Shown: positions 52,039-61,978, numbered from the stretch's first letter. The stretch: DNA of 64,000 nt from Pontibacter sp. G13 (GCF_031851795.1 NZ_CP134698.1:28895-92894), one strand, 5' to 3'. Made by a program: numbers and translations. The notes: generated by a model from the sequence alone, not told the origin.

Positions 52039-52680
52039 ATGATCAAGCGCGTCTTCCTCATCATCCTGTCCATCGCACTTGTGGTCGCTGGCGGCATCCT
52101 GCTACTCACGCTCCGGGACTTCCCCTTCCCACATGCGGAAACCGAATCCGAACACCATCTCATCGTCCAGCAGATGGAGCGAATCGGCAAGGTCGAACTG
52201 GTCAAATACCACTATCAGGACATCGTCCGCCACGAGATCAAGCAGACCTGGCTCCCCGACCCCAAGGTGCTGCTGGTCGTGCAGGGCGAAGCGGTCGGCT
52301 GTGTCGATTTCGCCCAGATCGACAGCACGCGCATCCAACTCGTGGGCGACACCCTCGAGATAGACCTACCCGATCCCGAACTCTGCCACGTGGCCATAGA
52401 CCACCGCAACTCCCGCGTCTTCGATACCGAGTACACCCTTTTCTCCACGGCGGAACTCGTCGACGAGGCCTATCGGGCCGCGGAGCGGGAACTGGAGTTG
52501 GCGGCACTCCGCAGCGGGATCATCGAGCAGACCCGCGATCAGGCACAGACGTTCCTGGCCCCCATCCTCGCCACGATCTCCGGCAAGCCCGTCAAGTTTC
52601 GGTTTGCCCAGACAGTGCTTCCCCCCCAACATACATGGCCGGCACCTTCCCCCGATATGAGGAAGATCCCGGCCGATTGA
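52039..52680 (+). CDS. DUF4230-family membrane-anchored protein
   Basis: 213 residues from the ATG at 52039, which starts an uncleaved membrane anchor (VFLIILSIALVVAGGILLLT). The body follows the DUF4230 pattern: IGKVELVKYHYQDIVRHEI, LLVVQGEAVGCVDFAQID, LEIDLPDPELCHVAIDH and a C-terminal helix with AERELELAALRSGI. Known only as a conserved family of unknown role, probably periplasm-facing. A copy of the dispersed repeat starts 23 bp after its stop. Confidence 0.82.
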   Translation: MIKRVFLIILSIALVVAGGILLLTLRDFPFPHAETESEHHLIVQQMERIGKVELVKYHYQDIVRHEIKQTWLPDPKVLLVVQGEAVGCVDFAQIDSTRIQLVGDTLEIDLPDPELCHVAIDHRNSRVFDTEYTLFSTAELVDEAYRAAERELELAALRSGIIEQTRDQAQTFLAPILATISGKPVKFRFAQTVLPPQHTWPAPSPDMRKIPAD

Positions 52681-52703
52681 TCCTTGCTGGGTCATGATGA
52701 TTT

Positions 52704-52868
52704 GGGCGTGCCCCGGCGTGCTCGGCATCCGGTTCCTTCCAGGGCGGAGAGTCGCCGGGTCAGCGTCTTGCAGGCTCGCTGTTCGCTCGGTCCCTCCGCC
52801 GATGGCTCCGGGACTTCGGCTGCGCCTCACCTTCCAGGTGCTTCACGCCGCACCCACCAGCCGCACAC
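52704..52868 (+). repeat. Dispersed intergenic repeat, copy 2
   Basis: About 165 bp starting GGGCGTGCCCCGGCGTGCT, with GTCGCCGGGTC, then CGCTCGGTCCCTCCGCC and GGCTCCGGGACTTCGGCTGC, ending CAGCCGCAC. The middle part is nearly identical to the copy at 62955. It fills most of the convergent gap between the DUF4230 gene and the VIT-VWA-SusC gene. Confidence 0.8.
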
Positions 52869-52885
52869 CGAGCAGATGGGGTTCC

Positions 52886-55800
52886 CTACCACCTGAACTG
52901 CACCCCGACTCGCAGGTCCCGCGTGCGGGGATAGGCGCCTGTATCGAGTCCCATCACGCCCATGGGGTGTTGCGAGCCCAGATTCACCTCGGGATCGTAG
53001 CCTGTGTATCCCGTCCACGTCCAGAGATTCTGCACGGCGGTATAGACCGCCAGATCCTTGATCTTCCATTTGGCCGTCCATCGGCTAGGCAGGGTCCATC
53101 CAAGCCGTAGGTTCTGCAACCTCGCAAATGCCCCCGACTCCACCAGCAGATCCGTGATCCGGTCCTCTCCCGCCTGCTGCGGACGGGGCGCCTGTGCATC
53201 CGGACGATCCGGTGTCCAGTAATCCAGTGCATCCGCATACACCTGATTGGCCCCCGAAAGGCGCTGGAACCCGTCCAGGCGAGTCATGTTCAGCACCTCA
53301 TGTCCCCATGCGCTAGAGAAGTCCGCAGAGAGCGCCCAGCCCTTCCAACCGAATTGCAGGCTCACCAGTCCCAACCAGTCAGGCTGCGCACTCCCCAATA
53401 CCGTCTGGTCTTCCGGGCCGATCTGGCCATCTCCGCTGAGGTCCACGATCCGGATATCCCCCGGCTGCTTGCCCGGCTCGGAGATCGGGTCCCCGACTTG
53501 GTAGAGTCCATCGGTCCGGTATCCCCAGAATGATCCCAAGGGCTCCCCTTCCACCACGGCGACCCCCGGCAGATCGGGAGATTCGGTCAAGGTCGCTCCG
53601 GCCGACTGCACGGTGTTCCATTGGCGGGTCAGCGACACATTCCAGGTCACCCGGAAATCCGAAGATCGGAGGTGGCCGCCCAACTCGGCTTCCCAGCCGC
53701 GGTTCAGGACCGCGCCGATCTGGGTCAGTTGCCATGCCTGATTGGCCAAGTAGGGCATCAGGACTTGGCTGCGGTCCCGTTGGTAGACAGAGATGGAACC
53801 CGTCAATCGATGACCCAGCAAGGCGAAGTCCAAGCCGCCTCCCAGTGTCTCCTGACGTTCCCAAGCCCATTGATCCGGCGGCAGGATACGCCACCACCAT
53901 CCACTGCCGAGCATTCCGCCATTGAGCCAGCCTTCGCCCGAGATCTGTCCATTGACCATGGGAAGGAAAGGCAATTGCCCATTTCGCCCCCAATCGACAT
54001 GCAGCTTCAGGCGATTCACCGAGGGAGACGACAGGAACGGCTCTTCAGCCAGATTCCAGCCTAGCGAGACATTTGGCAGGATCAGCGACGAGCCACCTGA
54101 ACCGGGTATCCATGCAGTGGCAGCTCCGATCCCCACATCCACTAGATAACGGTTGCGGTAGCCATAGCGGCCCATCAAATGGTTGGTCCAGACGAGTCGG
54201 TTTTCCTCGATCGTCCAAGTATCGTCCGCCGTGCCACGGTCCCACATATCGACACCGGATCGTCCCATCGAGACATGCCCCTCATTTTGCCAAGCCAGAC
54301 CATCCAGATCTGTGGTCAACACAAGGCGCAGGCGATGCTGGTTGCGATACGCCCTGAAGGACAATCGTTCCCGTAGGTAGAGCTGCCGCCATCCCACTTC
54401 GGACTGAAATTGCCGCCCCATCCATTGGGAAGCATAGGCAAATTCGGCCGGATCATACTGGCGGCGGCGCCATTGGTAGTCCGAGACACTCGCAATACTG
54501 GACAAGTGCCAACTCGGGCGGAAATTCCAATCGGCAGAAACCCGGGCCCACAACCAGTTGTTCCATGTCCGCGGTGCCACGCCCTCTGCCAATGCCAGCG
54601 GATTGTCCTGCACTGCCCCTTCCAGCGGCCATTGACGTCCGAGGTCCGTATTCCATTCCCCATCGGCTCCCACTACCGGAGCCGATGGCAGTGCCAACAG
54701 CGCTTGCAGGATTGGGTTGGGAGCGGCGGCATCCCACGTATTCACCAAGGGCTGATCCAACCTCAGGGACATTCCCCGAACGGAGGCCTTCAAGACCAGA
54801 TTCTTCAATTCCAATTGGCCATTCAGCCCGAGGTGTGCTTGGTGCCATTGCTCTCCGGGGAGGATCCCCGTGCCGTGTTCATACTGCGTATTGCCCCAAA
54901 TCCGGAGCGCCTTGCGGTTGTATGCCAGCCGGGCATCTAGCCCCTGCCGCCAACCGGTGCGGAACAGCGCACGTTGCCAATCGGTCCCGGTAGGGGAGGA
55001 GAGCGCGGGGAGTTCGGAGGATATCCCTGTCCCCTGGAGAGCTGCCAGCTGCAGTTCCCTCAGTCCTTCGGCATCTGCCAATTCTGGAAGTCGCATCGCT
55101 TGGGAAGCACTCGTCCACATACCGACATCTCCTTGCCACTTCTTGCCGTGCGGAGCGTTTTTGGTGGTGATGAGGATCACGCCATTGGCCCCGCGGCTCC
55201 CATAGATGGCAGAGGCTGCAGCATCCTTCAGGACGCTGATGGACTGGATCTCATCGGGCGGGATAAGTGAGAGCGGATCTCCCATCGTGCCACTCTGACC
55301 GGAGACGGTTCCGGGTCCCTGATGCGGCGCGTTTGGCACCGGCACTCCATCGATCACGACCAAGGGAGCATTTCCGCCCGAAACCGAGCCCAATCCCCGT
55401 ATCCGGACTTCCCGGGCCTGGCCGGGAGTCGGGGCGGTCTGGAGGATCTGCACCCCCGGAACTTGTCCGAGTAGCGATGACTGGACGGAGGAGGTGTTGA
55501 CCGTGGCGACCGCACCCGTCAAGGCATGCTTGTTGACGGTTCCATACCCCACTACGACCACCTCTTCGAGGCTCATCTCAGACATGCTAGCGAATGTCAC
55601 CTCAGCCAAGTTTCTCACCTTCACTCCATCGATATAGTATGTGGTACTAGCCGCCTGAGCTCCTCGAATCGAGAGGAGCTGACCAGCTCCGACCGCGGTA
55701 TTGTCCACGCCCTCGGGGAGGGGGAGGGGCTGTGTCACCTCCTCCGCCGGAGTCGTATCGTTCCGGACCCGCTCATCTACCGCCACAAAGGAGGTGTATT

Positions 55801-57580
55801 GGGTCAGCAGTCCATACGTCAGCCCCAACTCGGTAATCTCCGCCTGCAGGGTCGAGTCAACTCCCATCCTACCCGCGAAATCATCCAGATTGCGGATGCG
55901 CTCCCGGGCCCATAGATATCTGAGGGCACGGTTTCGGGGATCGGGTGAGGTAGCATCCAAATCCGTCTCCTGACTCCATGCACCAGCTCCGGTCGCGCCA
56001 GTCACCGACAACGTCCCAGACAGCTCACCCCGGTACTTGCCGAAAATCACCAGCGGGCGTTCCGCGAATACATCCGCCACACTTAGTGGCTCCACATCGT
56101 AGACCTCCATCCCGCCGAAATCCACCTCGATATCCGTCAGCACCGGGGACAGGATGAAGGACCGGAACTTCTCGGCCTTGGCCTCTGCCTCTTCGGGTCC
56201 GAGTACGACTTGGGGTTCTCCCAAGCCCGCCTTGGCCATTCCCTCGATGATGTACCGGTTCACACTGCTGCCGATTCCGAAAGGAAAGATATTGGCATCC
56301 TTGAGGTGGGCGCGGATCAGGTCGTATGCCTCCTGTTCGACGGACACATAGCCATCTGTGCACACCACAAATGTCCGTGCATAGCCCGAAGGAACGGGGA
56401 GATTGAGGCCGCGCTTGAGGGCCGGCAGGATTTGCGTACCTCCTCCGCCTTGCTGATTCTCCAGAAATTCCTGCGCAAGCGTTCGGTTGGCGGGTGTAGC
56501 CAATTGCGACCCTTCCTCAAACAGGACCGCATTTCCCCCGGCAAAGAGCATCAGGTTGAATCGGTCGTATTCCCGAAGATCCTTCATCAGCTTCCGAAAA
56601 AGCTCCTTGGAGGTATCCAGCGGAAATCCATGCATCGAACCACTCACATCGAAGATGAATACATACTCCCGAGGCGGAATCTCGTCCGGCACTACGCGTT
56701 TGGGCGGCTGGACCATCCACAGGAAGTACTGTTCGTCACCGTGGTCGTAGGTCAGTAGACCGTCCTCAATCTGTTCGCCCCTGAGTCGGTATCGGAGGAC
56801 GAGATCCCGATTGCCGCCATCCAGTTCGGTCGAGTCGAGCTTGAGGTAGATCTGTCCTTCCTCTCCTTGCACCAACAGAAAGTCATGCGAGGGGGATTCG
56901 ACTTCCTGCACAGGCAACCCGGCGGCGATTCGCGCACCAAATCCGAACGTGTAGACAGGCGCGGTGCCCTTGGGGGTATAGGGTACCCCTTCCAAGGTCG
57001 GTGTCATTTCATCTGCCACGACCTCCGCACTCGCAGGCGCCTGATATCGGGGTCCCACCACAGTCGGATACACGAATTCATACACGCCCTCCTCAGGCAC
57101 GATCAGCTCGGTATATGACAGTTCGATGACAATGGAATCCCCCGGCAGGATATTGCCCACTTCCATCTGGAAGACATTGGGGCGTTGCTGTTCGAGGAGC
57201 GAAGCGGTCTTGCCTTGCTCGACAGCCGTTTCGTAGGTCTTCCGGGCCTGCTGGCGCTCTTGGATCTCGGCCCGGATGCGACGATCTCCCACCTGCATGG
57301 TCAGACCGTAAAGCGCCGCACGGGTCGAACCGGGAAATAGGTAGGTCGCAGAAATCGGGCGTGTCCCTTCATTCTGGTAGATCTGCCTGATCCGGACATC
57401 GGCGATGACTCCGGCGATATCGACCGCGGCCTCTGTGTGCTTGAGCGGGAGTGCATCAAGACTGGGATCATCTGACTGGACATGGAAATAGGGGGCTAGG
57501 GTTCGGTCCTCCTGCGCAAAGGCATGGGGCACCCGGGCCGCCACTAGGAGCAGTAGCGACACGATCAACGTGCGTATCAT
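52886..57580 (-). CDS. VIT-VWA domain protein fused to a SusC-like TonB-dependent receptor
   Basis: 1564 residues in one uninterrupted frame with a signal peptide (MIRTLIVSLLLLVAARVPHA). Residues ~30-160: VIT domain (DIAGVIADVRIRQIYQNEGT, ARKTYETAVEQGKTASLLEQ). ~306-480: von Willebrand A domain with MIDAS DVSGS at 311-315 and TDG at 408-410. The VIT/VWA unit ends in the typical LLTQYTSFVAVDERVR (~591-606). After a linker with STTYYIDGVKVR, LEEVVVVGYGT at ~671-681 begins a SusC/RagA plug (VRIRGLGSVSGGNAPLVVID), then a full beta-barrel to the terminal FRW. No SusD gene is next to it and no CarboxypepD region precedes the plug. Outer-membrane location expected. The joining of a metal-dependent adhesion domain to a nutrient receptor is unusual; function unknown. 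Confidence 0.9.
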   Translation of the reverse strand: MIRTLIVSLLLLVAARVPHAFAQEDRTLAPYFHVQSDDPSLDALPLKHTEAAVDIAGVIADVRIRQIYQNEGTRPISATYLFPGSTRAALYGLTMQVGDRRIRAEIQERQQARKTYETAVEQGKTASLLEQQRPNVFQMEVGNILPGDSIVIELSYTELIVPEEGVYEFVYPTVVGPRYQAPASAEVVADEMTPTLEGVPYTPKGTAPVYTFGFGARIAAGLPVQEVESPSHDFLLVQGEEGQIYLKLDSTELDGGNRDLVLRYRLRGEQIEDGLLTYDHGDEQYFLWMVQPPKRVVPDEIPPREYVFIFDVSGSMHGFPLDTSKELFRKLMKDLREYDRFNLMLFAGGNAVLFEEGSQLATPANRTLAQEFLENQQGGGGTQILPALKRGLNLPVPSGYARTFVVCTDGYVSVEQEAYDLIRAHLKDANIFPFGIGSSVNRYIIEGMAKAGLGEPQVVLGPEEAEAKAEKFRSFILSPVLTDIEVDFGGMEVYDVEPLSVADVFAERPLVIFGKYRGELSGTLSVTGATGAGAWSQETDLDATSPDPRNRALRYLWARERIRNLDDFAGRMGVDSTLQAEITELGLTYGLLTQYTSFVAVDERVRNDTTPAEEVTQPLPLPEGVDNTAVGAGQLLSIRGAQAASTTYYIDGVKVRNLAEVTFASMSEMSLEEVVVVGYGTVNKHALTGAVATVNTSSVQSSLLGQVPGVQILQTAPTPGQAREVRIRGLGSVSGGNAPLVVIDGVPVPNAPHQGPGTVSGQSGTMGDPLSLIPPDEIQSISVLKDAAASAIYGSRGANGVILITTKNAPHGKKWQGDVGMWTSASQAMRLPELADAEGLRELQLAALQGTGISSELPALSSPTGTDWQRALFRTGWRQGLDARLAYNRKALRIWGNTQYEHGTGILPGEQWHQAHLGLNGQLELKNLVLKASVRGMSLRLDQPLVNTWDAAAPNPILQALLALPSAPVVGADGEWNTDLGRQWPLEGAVQDNPLALAEGVAPRTWNNWLWARVSADWNFRPSWHLSSIASVSDYQWRRRQYDPAEFAYASQWMGRQFQSEVGWRQLYLRERLSFRAYRNQHRLRLVLTTDLDGLAWQNEGHVSMGRSGVDMWDRGTADDTWTIEENRLVWTNHLMGRYGYRNRYLVDVGIGAATAWIPGSGGSSLILPNVSLGWNLAEEPFLSSPSVNRLKLHVDWGRNGQLPFLPMVNGQISGEGWLNGGMLGSGWWWRILPPDQWAWERQETLGGGLDFALLGHRLTGSISVYQRDRSQVLMPYLANQAWQLTQIGAVLNRGWEAELGGHLRSSDFRVTWNVSLTRQWNTVQSAGATLTESPDLPGVAVVEGEPLGSFWGYRTDGLYQVGDPISEPGKQPGDIRIVDLSGDGQIGPEDQTVLGSAQPDWLGLVSLQFGWKGWALSADFSSAWGHEVLNMTRLDGFQRLSGANQVYADALDYWTPDRPDAQAPRPQQAGEDRITDLLVESGAFARLQNLRLGWTLPSRWTAKWKIKDLAVYTAVQNLWTWTGYTGYDPEVNLGSQHPMGVMGLDTGAYPRTRDLRVGVQFRW

Positions 57581-57660
57581 GTGAGCGAGATTAGGGGTGT
57601 TGTGTTTGCCCCGAAGACAGATTCAACAAGTCGATTCCACAAACCCGCCGAAAAATTGCC

Positions 57661-58434
57661 CTACCGATCCCTTCTCCTCGGCCGGAAGTTTTCGTACTCG
57701 TGGGGTCTCAGGATGGCATGCCATGCTTCCAGGCCAATATCCTCGCGACCGATTTCCCTGAAATATTTGGCGACAAGCTCATTGGGACGATTGAGTCCAC
57801 GAACCATCCAGCTCAGGCGGATCTCCTGCCGCTCGCGCTCGGAGAGTTGCCAGTCGATATCATCCCGGCTCCGTATGCGGTCAGCCAAGTGATACAGGCT
57901 CAAAGCCGCCGATACCGAGATGTTGTAGCTCTCGGTGAATCCATGCATCGGGATGCGGAGATAGCCGTCCATCTGGTCCAATACGTCGCGGGTCAGTCCC
58001 GTCCCTTCCTCCCCGAAAAACAGGGCGGTCTTGTGGGTGATATCCAGATCTTCCAGCAAGCAATCATCGGTGTGGGGCGTCGTGCCAATGAGCCGATAGC
58101 CCGCATTCCGGAGATGGTCGATACAGGCTTGAGTGGGATTCTCCTCGCGGCGGTAGCGATGCAGGGTGAGCCATTGCTCCGAACCCCGAGCGATGTTGTT
58201 GGAGATGGCGTGGCGGTTACGCTTTTCGATGATGTGGGCATCCTGAATCCCCATGCAGTCGCAATTGCGCAGTACCGCGCTGGCATTCCGGGCGTGAAAC
58301 AGATCCTCAACCGCCACGGTCAGATGGCGGGTACGTCGGTCCAGCACCCCCTGGAACTTCTCGATCCGTCGGGGCAGGACAAACTGCTCCAGAAACTGCT
58401 CCAATCCCTCCATGTAGGGCGCCAGAAACTCCAT
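57661..58434 (-). CDS. trmH: tRNA (guanosine-2'-O-)-methyltransferase, SPOUT/SpoU family
   Basis: 257 residues with the three SpoU motifs: NASAVLRNCDCMGI, FFGEEGTGLT and IPMHGFTESYNISVSAALSL, which form the trefoil knot and SAM site. The C-terminal extension with RRDDIDWQLSERERQEIRLS is like TrmH. It 2'-O-methylates G18 of tRNA. The assignment to TrmH rather than another SpoU enzyme rests on length and the helical tail. Confidence 0.85.
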   Translation of the reverse strand: MEFLAPYMEGLEQFLEQFVLPRRIEKFQGVLDRRTRHLTVAVEDLFHARNASAVLRNCDCMGIQDAHIIEKRNRHAISNNIARGSEQWLTLHRYRREENPTQACIDHLRNAGYRLIGTTPHTDDCLLEDLDITHKTALFFGEEGTGLTRDVLDQMDGYLRIPMHGFTESYNISVSAALSLYHLADRIRSRDDIDWQLSERERQEIRLSWMVRGLNRPNELVAKYFREIGREDIGLEAWHAILRPHEYENFRPRRRDR

Positions 58435-58456
58435 AGTTCACATCAGCTTTGAAATC

Positions 58457-58488
58457 AAAACACCCGGAATGGCGGACCATTCCGGGTG
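58457..58488 (-). terminator. Terminator of the chalcone-isomerase-like gene
   Basis: A 12-bp perfect stem CACCCGGAATGG (58461-58472) / CCATTCCGGGTG (58477-58488) with a CGGA loop is followed on the minus strand by TTTTGATTTC. It separates this gene from trmH. Confidence 0.85.
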
Positions 58489-58513
58489 GCGAAGATACAC
58501 AACGATCCGCAGA

Positions 58514-59077
58514 TCATTTCAGTCCCAGCATCCCGCGCTTGAGGCTGGACTGGGCAGGATCGGCCCCTAGCCAGATCCCGAATAGCGCCTCTTTGAAGGC
58601 CGCGCCCTTCACCGTAGTGAGTAGCTTGGCGTTCTTGTACACCTTCACTCCATCGGCGGTATTCACCATGTCGAAGATGTCGCCCTTCTCGATCGGGGCG
58701 CTGAAGGCATCGATGAACTGCTTGATCTCGGCCGAGATCGGAGCTGTGTTATCGCCCGTTGCATTCTCGAATCCCTCCTCAGTCGAGGAGATCATCTTTT
58801 CACTGGTGATCAGCGAGGAGATGATGTGGAGACGGATGGCCTGGGGCTGGGTGGATTTGATGATTTCTCCAGAAGAAGAGGACTTTTCGGTCAAGTACAA
58901 GGCGCCCACATAGAGATCCATGAAGTACTTGGACCGTACCCCCGCGCCATTCAGCTGGAGGCTGTTCCCGTCAAAAGATTCGGTTTCATTCAACTCTACA
59001 CTGGACACTTTGCGAGTTTGCGCCTGTGCCGGCAACATCAACATGGCCATCAGGCCGATCAGAACTAGTATTCTCAT
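58514..59077 (-). CDS. Secreted chalcone isomerase-like protein
   Basis: 187 residues from the ATG at 59077, with a signal peptide (MRILVLIGLMAMLMLPAQA). The body follows the bacterial chalcone_3 pattern: LQLNGAGVRSKYFMDLYVGA, LYLTEKS, IRLHIISSLITSEKM and the end KEALFGIWLGADPAQSSLKR. Known: most bacterial members are not true chalcone isomerases and may bind fatty acids. Its start codon lies 9 bp after the stop of the CDF transporter gene. Confidence 0.85.
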   Translation of the reverse strand: MRILVLIGLMAMLMLPAQAQTRKVSSVELNETESFDGNSLQLNGAGVRSKYFMDLYVGALYLTEKSSSSGEIIKSTQPQAIRLHIISSLITSEKMISSTEEGFENATGDNTAPISAEIKQFIDAFSAPIEKGDIFDMVNTADGVKVYKNAKLLTTVKGAAFKEALFGIWLGADPAQSSLKRGMLGLK

Positions 59078-59086
59078 ATCAAACAA

Positions 59087-60169
59087 TTACGAGTAGGTAG
59101 ATGATATCGGGGTTTCAGGGTCCAATCCATGACGGGCATCGGCCATCAGGTTGCGCATACGCCACTCGATCCGTTTCTGGAACTCGGCTTTGCGCTGGGG
59201 GCAATCGGCTTTGGTACAAATCGGGCAAGAGCTCGGCAAGCACGGGTCCACATGGACAAACATCTCCACCTGCTTCCCGAATGCCTCGTTGATCACCTCC
59301 TGGATGGCATCCACTTCGTCGTGGGCCTCCTGTACGCTCAGGTACCAGGGCAGGGTCAAGTGGCTATCGATATGCAGACGCGAACCAAACTTGATGGTCC
59401 GCAGCTTGTGGATGTCCACCCAGTTTTCGTGGCGGTGCTGATTGAGGATCTTCACGATCCGCTTGATCAGCTGGTAGTCGGCCTCGTCCATGATTCCGGC
59501 CAGCGATTGACGGAGAATGCCCACACCGATCCAGAGGATGTATCCCCCGAATCCCAGTGCCAAGACATTGTCCAGCCAGACCACCCCCGTCAAATAGACC
59601 AGCGCAATGCCGCCGAGGAGCCCCAACGAGGTCCACGCATCGGACTTGAGGTGCTTTCCGCTGGCACGCAAGGCCATCGAATCCACCCGATTGCCGCGCT
59701 GCTCGGCCAGATAGCCCAGCAGATAATTCACCGCACCGGCACCCGCTGTGATCCAGATCCCCAGATCCAGCCGTTGGAGTTCCTGTGGATGAATCAGGTT
59801 GTAGCCCGCCTTGACGACAATCCCCATACCGGCCAGTACGATCAATGCCCCCTCGATCGAGGCGGAGATGAATTCGATCTTGCCGTGCCCGTAGGGATGG
59901 TTCTCGTCCTCGGGCCGCGCAGCGTATACCAGACTGAAGAGCGCAAACGCCCCCGCGGAGACATTCACGATCGACTCCAATGCATCGGACAGGATGGCAT
60001 TGGATTGGGTCAGGAAATAGGCGGCGAATTTACCCGCAAGCAGCAGGGTGCCCGCCACCAAGATCCACGCCTGATATCGGATGTTTTGCTGTTGTACCAA
60101 GTGATCTGTTTGATTTTCCCATACAACCGTATGAGGGTCATTGGGTTCAAGATTCACCGATTGGACCAT
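59087..60169 (-). CDS. Cation diffusion facilitator (CDF) transporter
   Basis: 360 residues from the ATG at 60169; a start at 60202 is possible. Either way it overlaps the ABC permease gene. Six membrane helices are expected between about 35 and 225. Metal-site motifs: SDALESIVNVSAG in helix 2 (Asn where many zinc CDFs have Asp) and GKHLKSDAWTS in helix 5 (HxxxD). The loop ENHPYGHGKIEF is a family hallmark. The cytosolic C-terminal domain contains LHIDSHLTLP and then a Cys-rich tail CLPSSCPICTKADC. Exports a divalent metal; which one is not shown. Confidence 0.87.
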   Translation of the reverse strand: MVQSVNLEPNDPHTVVWENQTDHLVQQQNIRYQAWILVAGTLLLAGKFAAYFLTQSNAILSDALESIVNVSAGAFALFSLVYAARPEDENHPYGHGKIEFISASIEGALIVLAGMGIVVKAGYNLIHPQELQRLDLGIWITAGAGAVNYLLGYLAEQRGNRVDSMALRASGKHLKSDAWTSLGLLGGIALVYLTGVVWLDNVLALGFGGYILWIGVGILRQSLAGIMDEADYQLIKRIVKILNQHRHENWVDIHKLRTIKFGSRLHIDSHLTLPWYLSVQEAHDEVDAIQEVINEAFGKQVEMFVHVDPCLPSSCPICTKADCPQRKAEFQKRIEWRMRNLMADARHGLDPETPISSTYS

Positions 60170-61244
60170 TCCATCTTGGATATTCCTCCGAAAAGATCCC
60201 AATTGCCAAAATAACCATTGTCCCCGACATCACCCAAACGGGCAAGCCGAATAGGAGTAGGAAGAATCCCAGCATGAAGGCCCACAAGAGCGATTTGAGG
60301 AAGGGGGTCATCTCCGCCGGCAGGTAGTACAGGGCGCTGGATGTCAGGAGGAATACCGCCACTCCGAGCTGCAGATATTCCCACAGTCCCCAGATCGGGA
60401 CACCGCCCCAACCCGCCACACATATTCCCACAAAATATTCCGGCACGAGCATCAGACCTCCGAATGCCGCATAGGCCAGCCATCGCCGTGCACGGCTGAT
60501 CGGCAGGTTCCGCAGGAGGAAGAGCTGGCGATCTTCGGTCCCGCGCAGCAGGAAGGCCAAGATCGCCTGCCCGAAAGACAAGGTCCACCATACCAGCCGA
60601 AGTCCCTTCCCGGGCATCGGGTCCACCACTTCTCCCCACATCGCCAGTCCCAGCAACACCAGCACCGCCCCCTTGACCCAGAGTGTCACCCCCCGATGCT
60701 CAGCCCACATCATCCGAACATACATCCCCACGAATCCCACCCACCGCGGACGGGAAGACCGGGATCTCCAAATGCCCGGACGGGGGTGCCGGATTGCCCA
60801 TGCCAAGGCCCATCCCGATACAAGCCACCCCAGCAGGATCAGACCCAAGAACAAGCTACCTTCCCATCTTCCCCCATTCACCCCATAGACAGCCAGTACG
60901 CTCCAGTACCCCGCGGCAGGCAGTGCAGGAAGTGCCGATACCCCCAATCCCATCATCCATTGCCGCCAGATCGGCAGAATCGCCAGCTCCTGCAACCAGC
61001 GGTTCTCTGGATGGTGGAGCCGATGCCACATCCACCGGAAGGCATACCCCAAATACCCGGCGCACGCCCCCGCCACGCCCCAAGTCAGATAGGGTGAATC
61101 CCACAGGCCCGCCATAAACTCCGGACCGATCAGCAGGGTAGGGGGGCGGAACATCCCCGCCACCAGCAAGATCCCGATCAGGAATACCAGTCCATGCCGC
61201 CGGTAAAAGGCCAAGCTCCAGACCTTGATCGCAAATATCCACAT
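60147..61244 (-). CDS. Polytopic membrane protein, probable ABC transporter permease
   Basis: 365 residues with about eight to ten hydrophobic helices, Trp- and Arg-rich loops and no signal peptide. No recognised family signature. It starts 2 bp after the ABC ATPase gene and overlaps the CDF gene by 23 bp, so it is most likely the membrane partner of the ATPase. Exporter direction is likely because no substrate-binding protein is nearby. Confidence 0.7.
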   Translation of the reverse strand: MWIFAIKVWSLAFYRRHGLVFLIGILLVAGMFRPPTLLIGPEFMAGLWDSPYLTWGVAGACAGYLGYAFRWMWHRLHHPENRWLQELAILPIWRQWMMGLGVSALPALPAAGYWSVLAVYGVNGGRWEGSLFLGLILLGWLVSGWALAWAIRHPRPGIWRSRSSRPRWVGFVGMYVRMMWAEHRGVTLWVKGAVLVLLGLAMWGEVVDPMPGKGLRLVWWTLSFGQAILAFLLRGTEDRQLFLLRNLPISRARRWLAYAAFGGLMLVPEYFVGICVAGWGGVPIWGLWEYLQLGVAVFLLTSSALYYLPAEMTPFLKSLLWAFMLGFFLLLFGLPVWVMSGTMVILAIGIFSEEYPRWNGPIGES

Positions 61245-61246
61245 GG

Positions 61247-61927
61247 CTAATGGGTTTCAGGCTGTAGGGAGGAAATCCACTCGGTAGCTTCGGTGAGGGA
61301 AATCGGCCGGATCATCCGCTCGGCCACCAACAACGCAGACTGTGGTGCAAGCTGTTCGAGATCGAGGGCCTGATGGGTTGAGATCAGGAAGTTGGTCCCC
61401 GACATACGCCGTCGGAGGATCAGCGAGAGCAGATGGGCCTGCGCATGTACATCCAGAGTCGCCAAAGGCTCATCCAGCAGGATCCAACGCGGAGTCCCCA
61501 GAAACGCCAGCAGCAACGAGAGCTTCTTGCGCATCCCCGATGAGTAGGTCCCGATCTGCTGGCCCAGATAGTCCCCGATCCCCAACTGGGCAGAGACGGA
61601 TTCGACCTGGCCGGCTGGTGCCTGCTTGAGACGCGCGAAGAACTCGACCAGATATCGACCACTGATGTAGGAGGGAAATGAAGGCTCGGCTTCGGAAAGA
61701 TTGAAGGCCAGACGGTGGGCACGGGTATCCCGCCCCAACCGGATGGAGCCGTCGCAGGTGATCGCGCCGGAAAAGGGGATCAGACCCGCCAGCGCCCGGA
61801 GCAAGGTGGTCTTGCCGGCGCCGTTCTGCCCCAGCAGCAGATGGATGCCCACAGGGAGCGAGAGGTCCGTCGGGGCGATGATCTCCGTACGACCGTACCG
61901 CTTGCCGAATTGTTCGAAGTGCAGCAT
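61247..61927 (-). CDS. ABC transporter ATP-binding protein
   Basis: 226 residues with all ATPase motifs: Walker A GQNGAGKTT (~34-42), signature YSSGMRKKLS, Walker B WILLDEPLATLD, switch His in ISTHQ. Size and sequence are typical of small exporter or copper/antibiotic-type ABC ATPases. Directly upstream of the permease gene (2 bp gap). Confidence 0.9.
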   Translation of the reverse strand: MLHFEQFGKRYGRTEIIAPTDLSLPVGIHLLLGQNGAGKTTLLRALAGLIPFSGAITCDGSIRLGRDTRAHRLAFNLSEAEPSFPSYISGRYLVEFFARLKQAPAGQVESVSAQLGIGDYLGQQIGTYSSGMRKKLSLLLAFLGTPRWILLDEPLATLDVHAQAHLLSLILRRRMSGTNFLISTHQALDLEQLAPQSALLVAERMIRPISLTEATEWISSLQPETH

Positions 61928-61978
61928 GTACCGATGATTTGCCCCATCTGTCGCGCCATCGGTCCCTTTCTTACAGGG

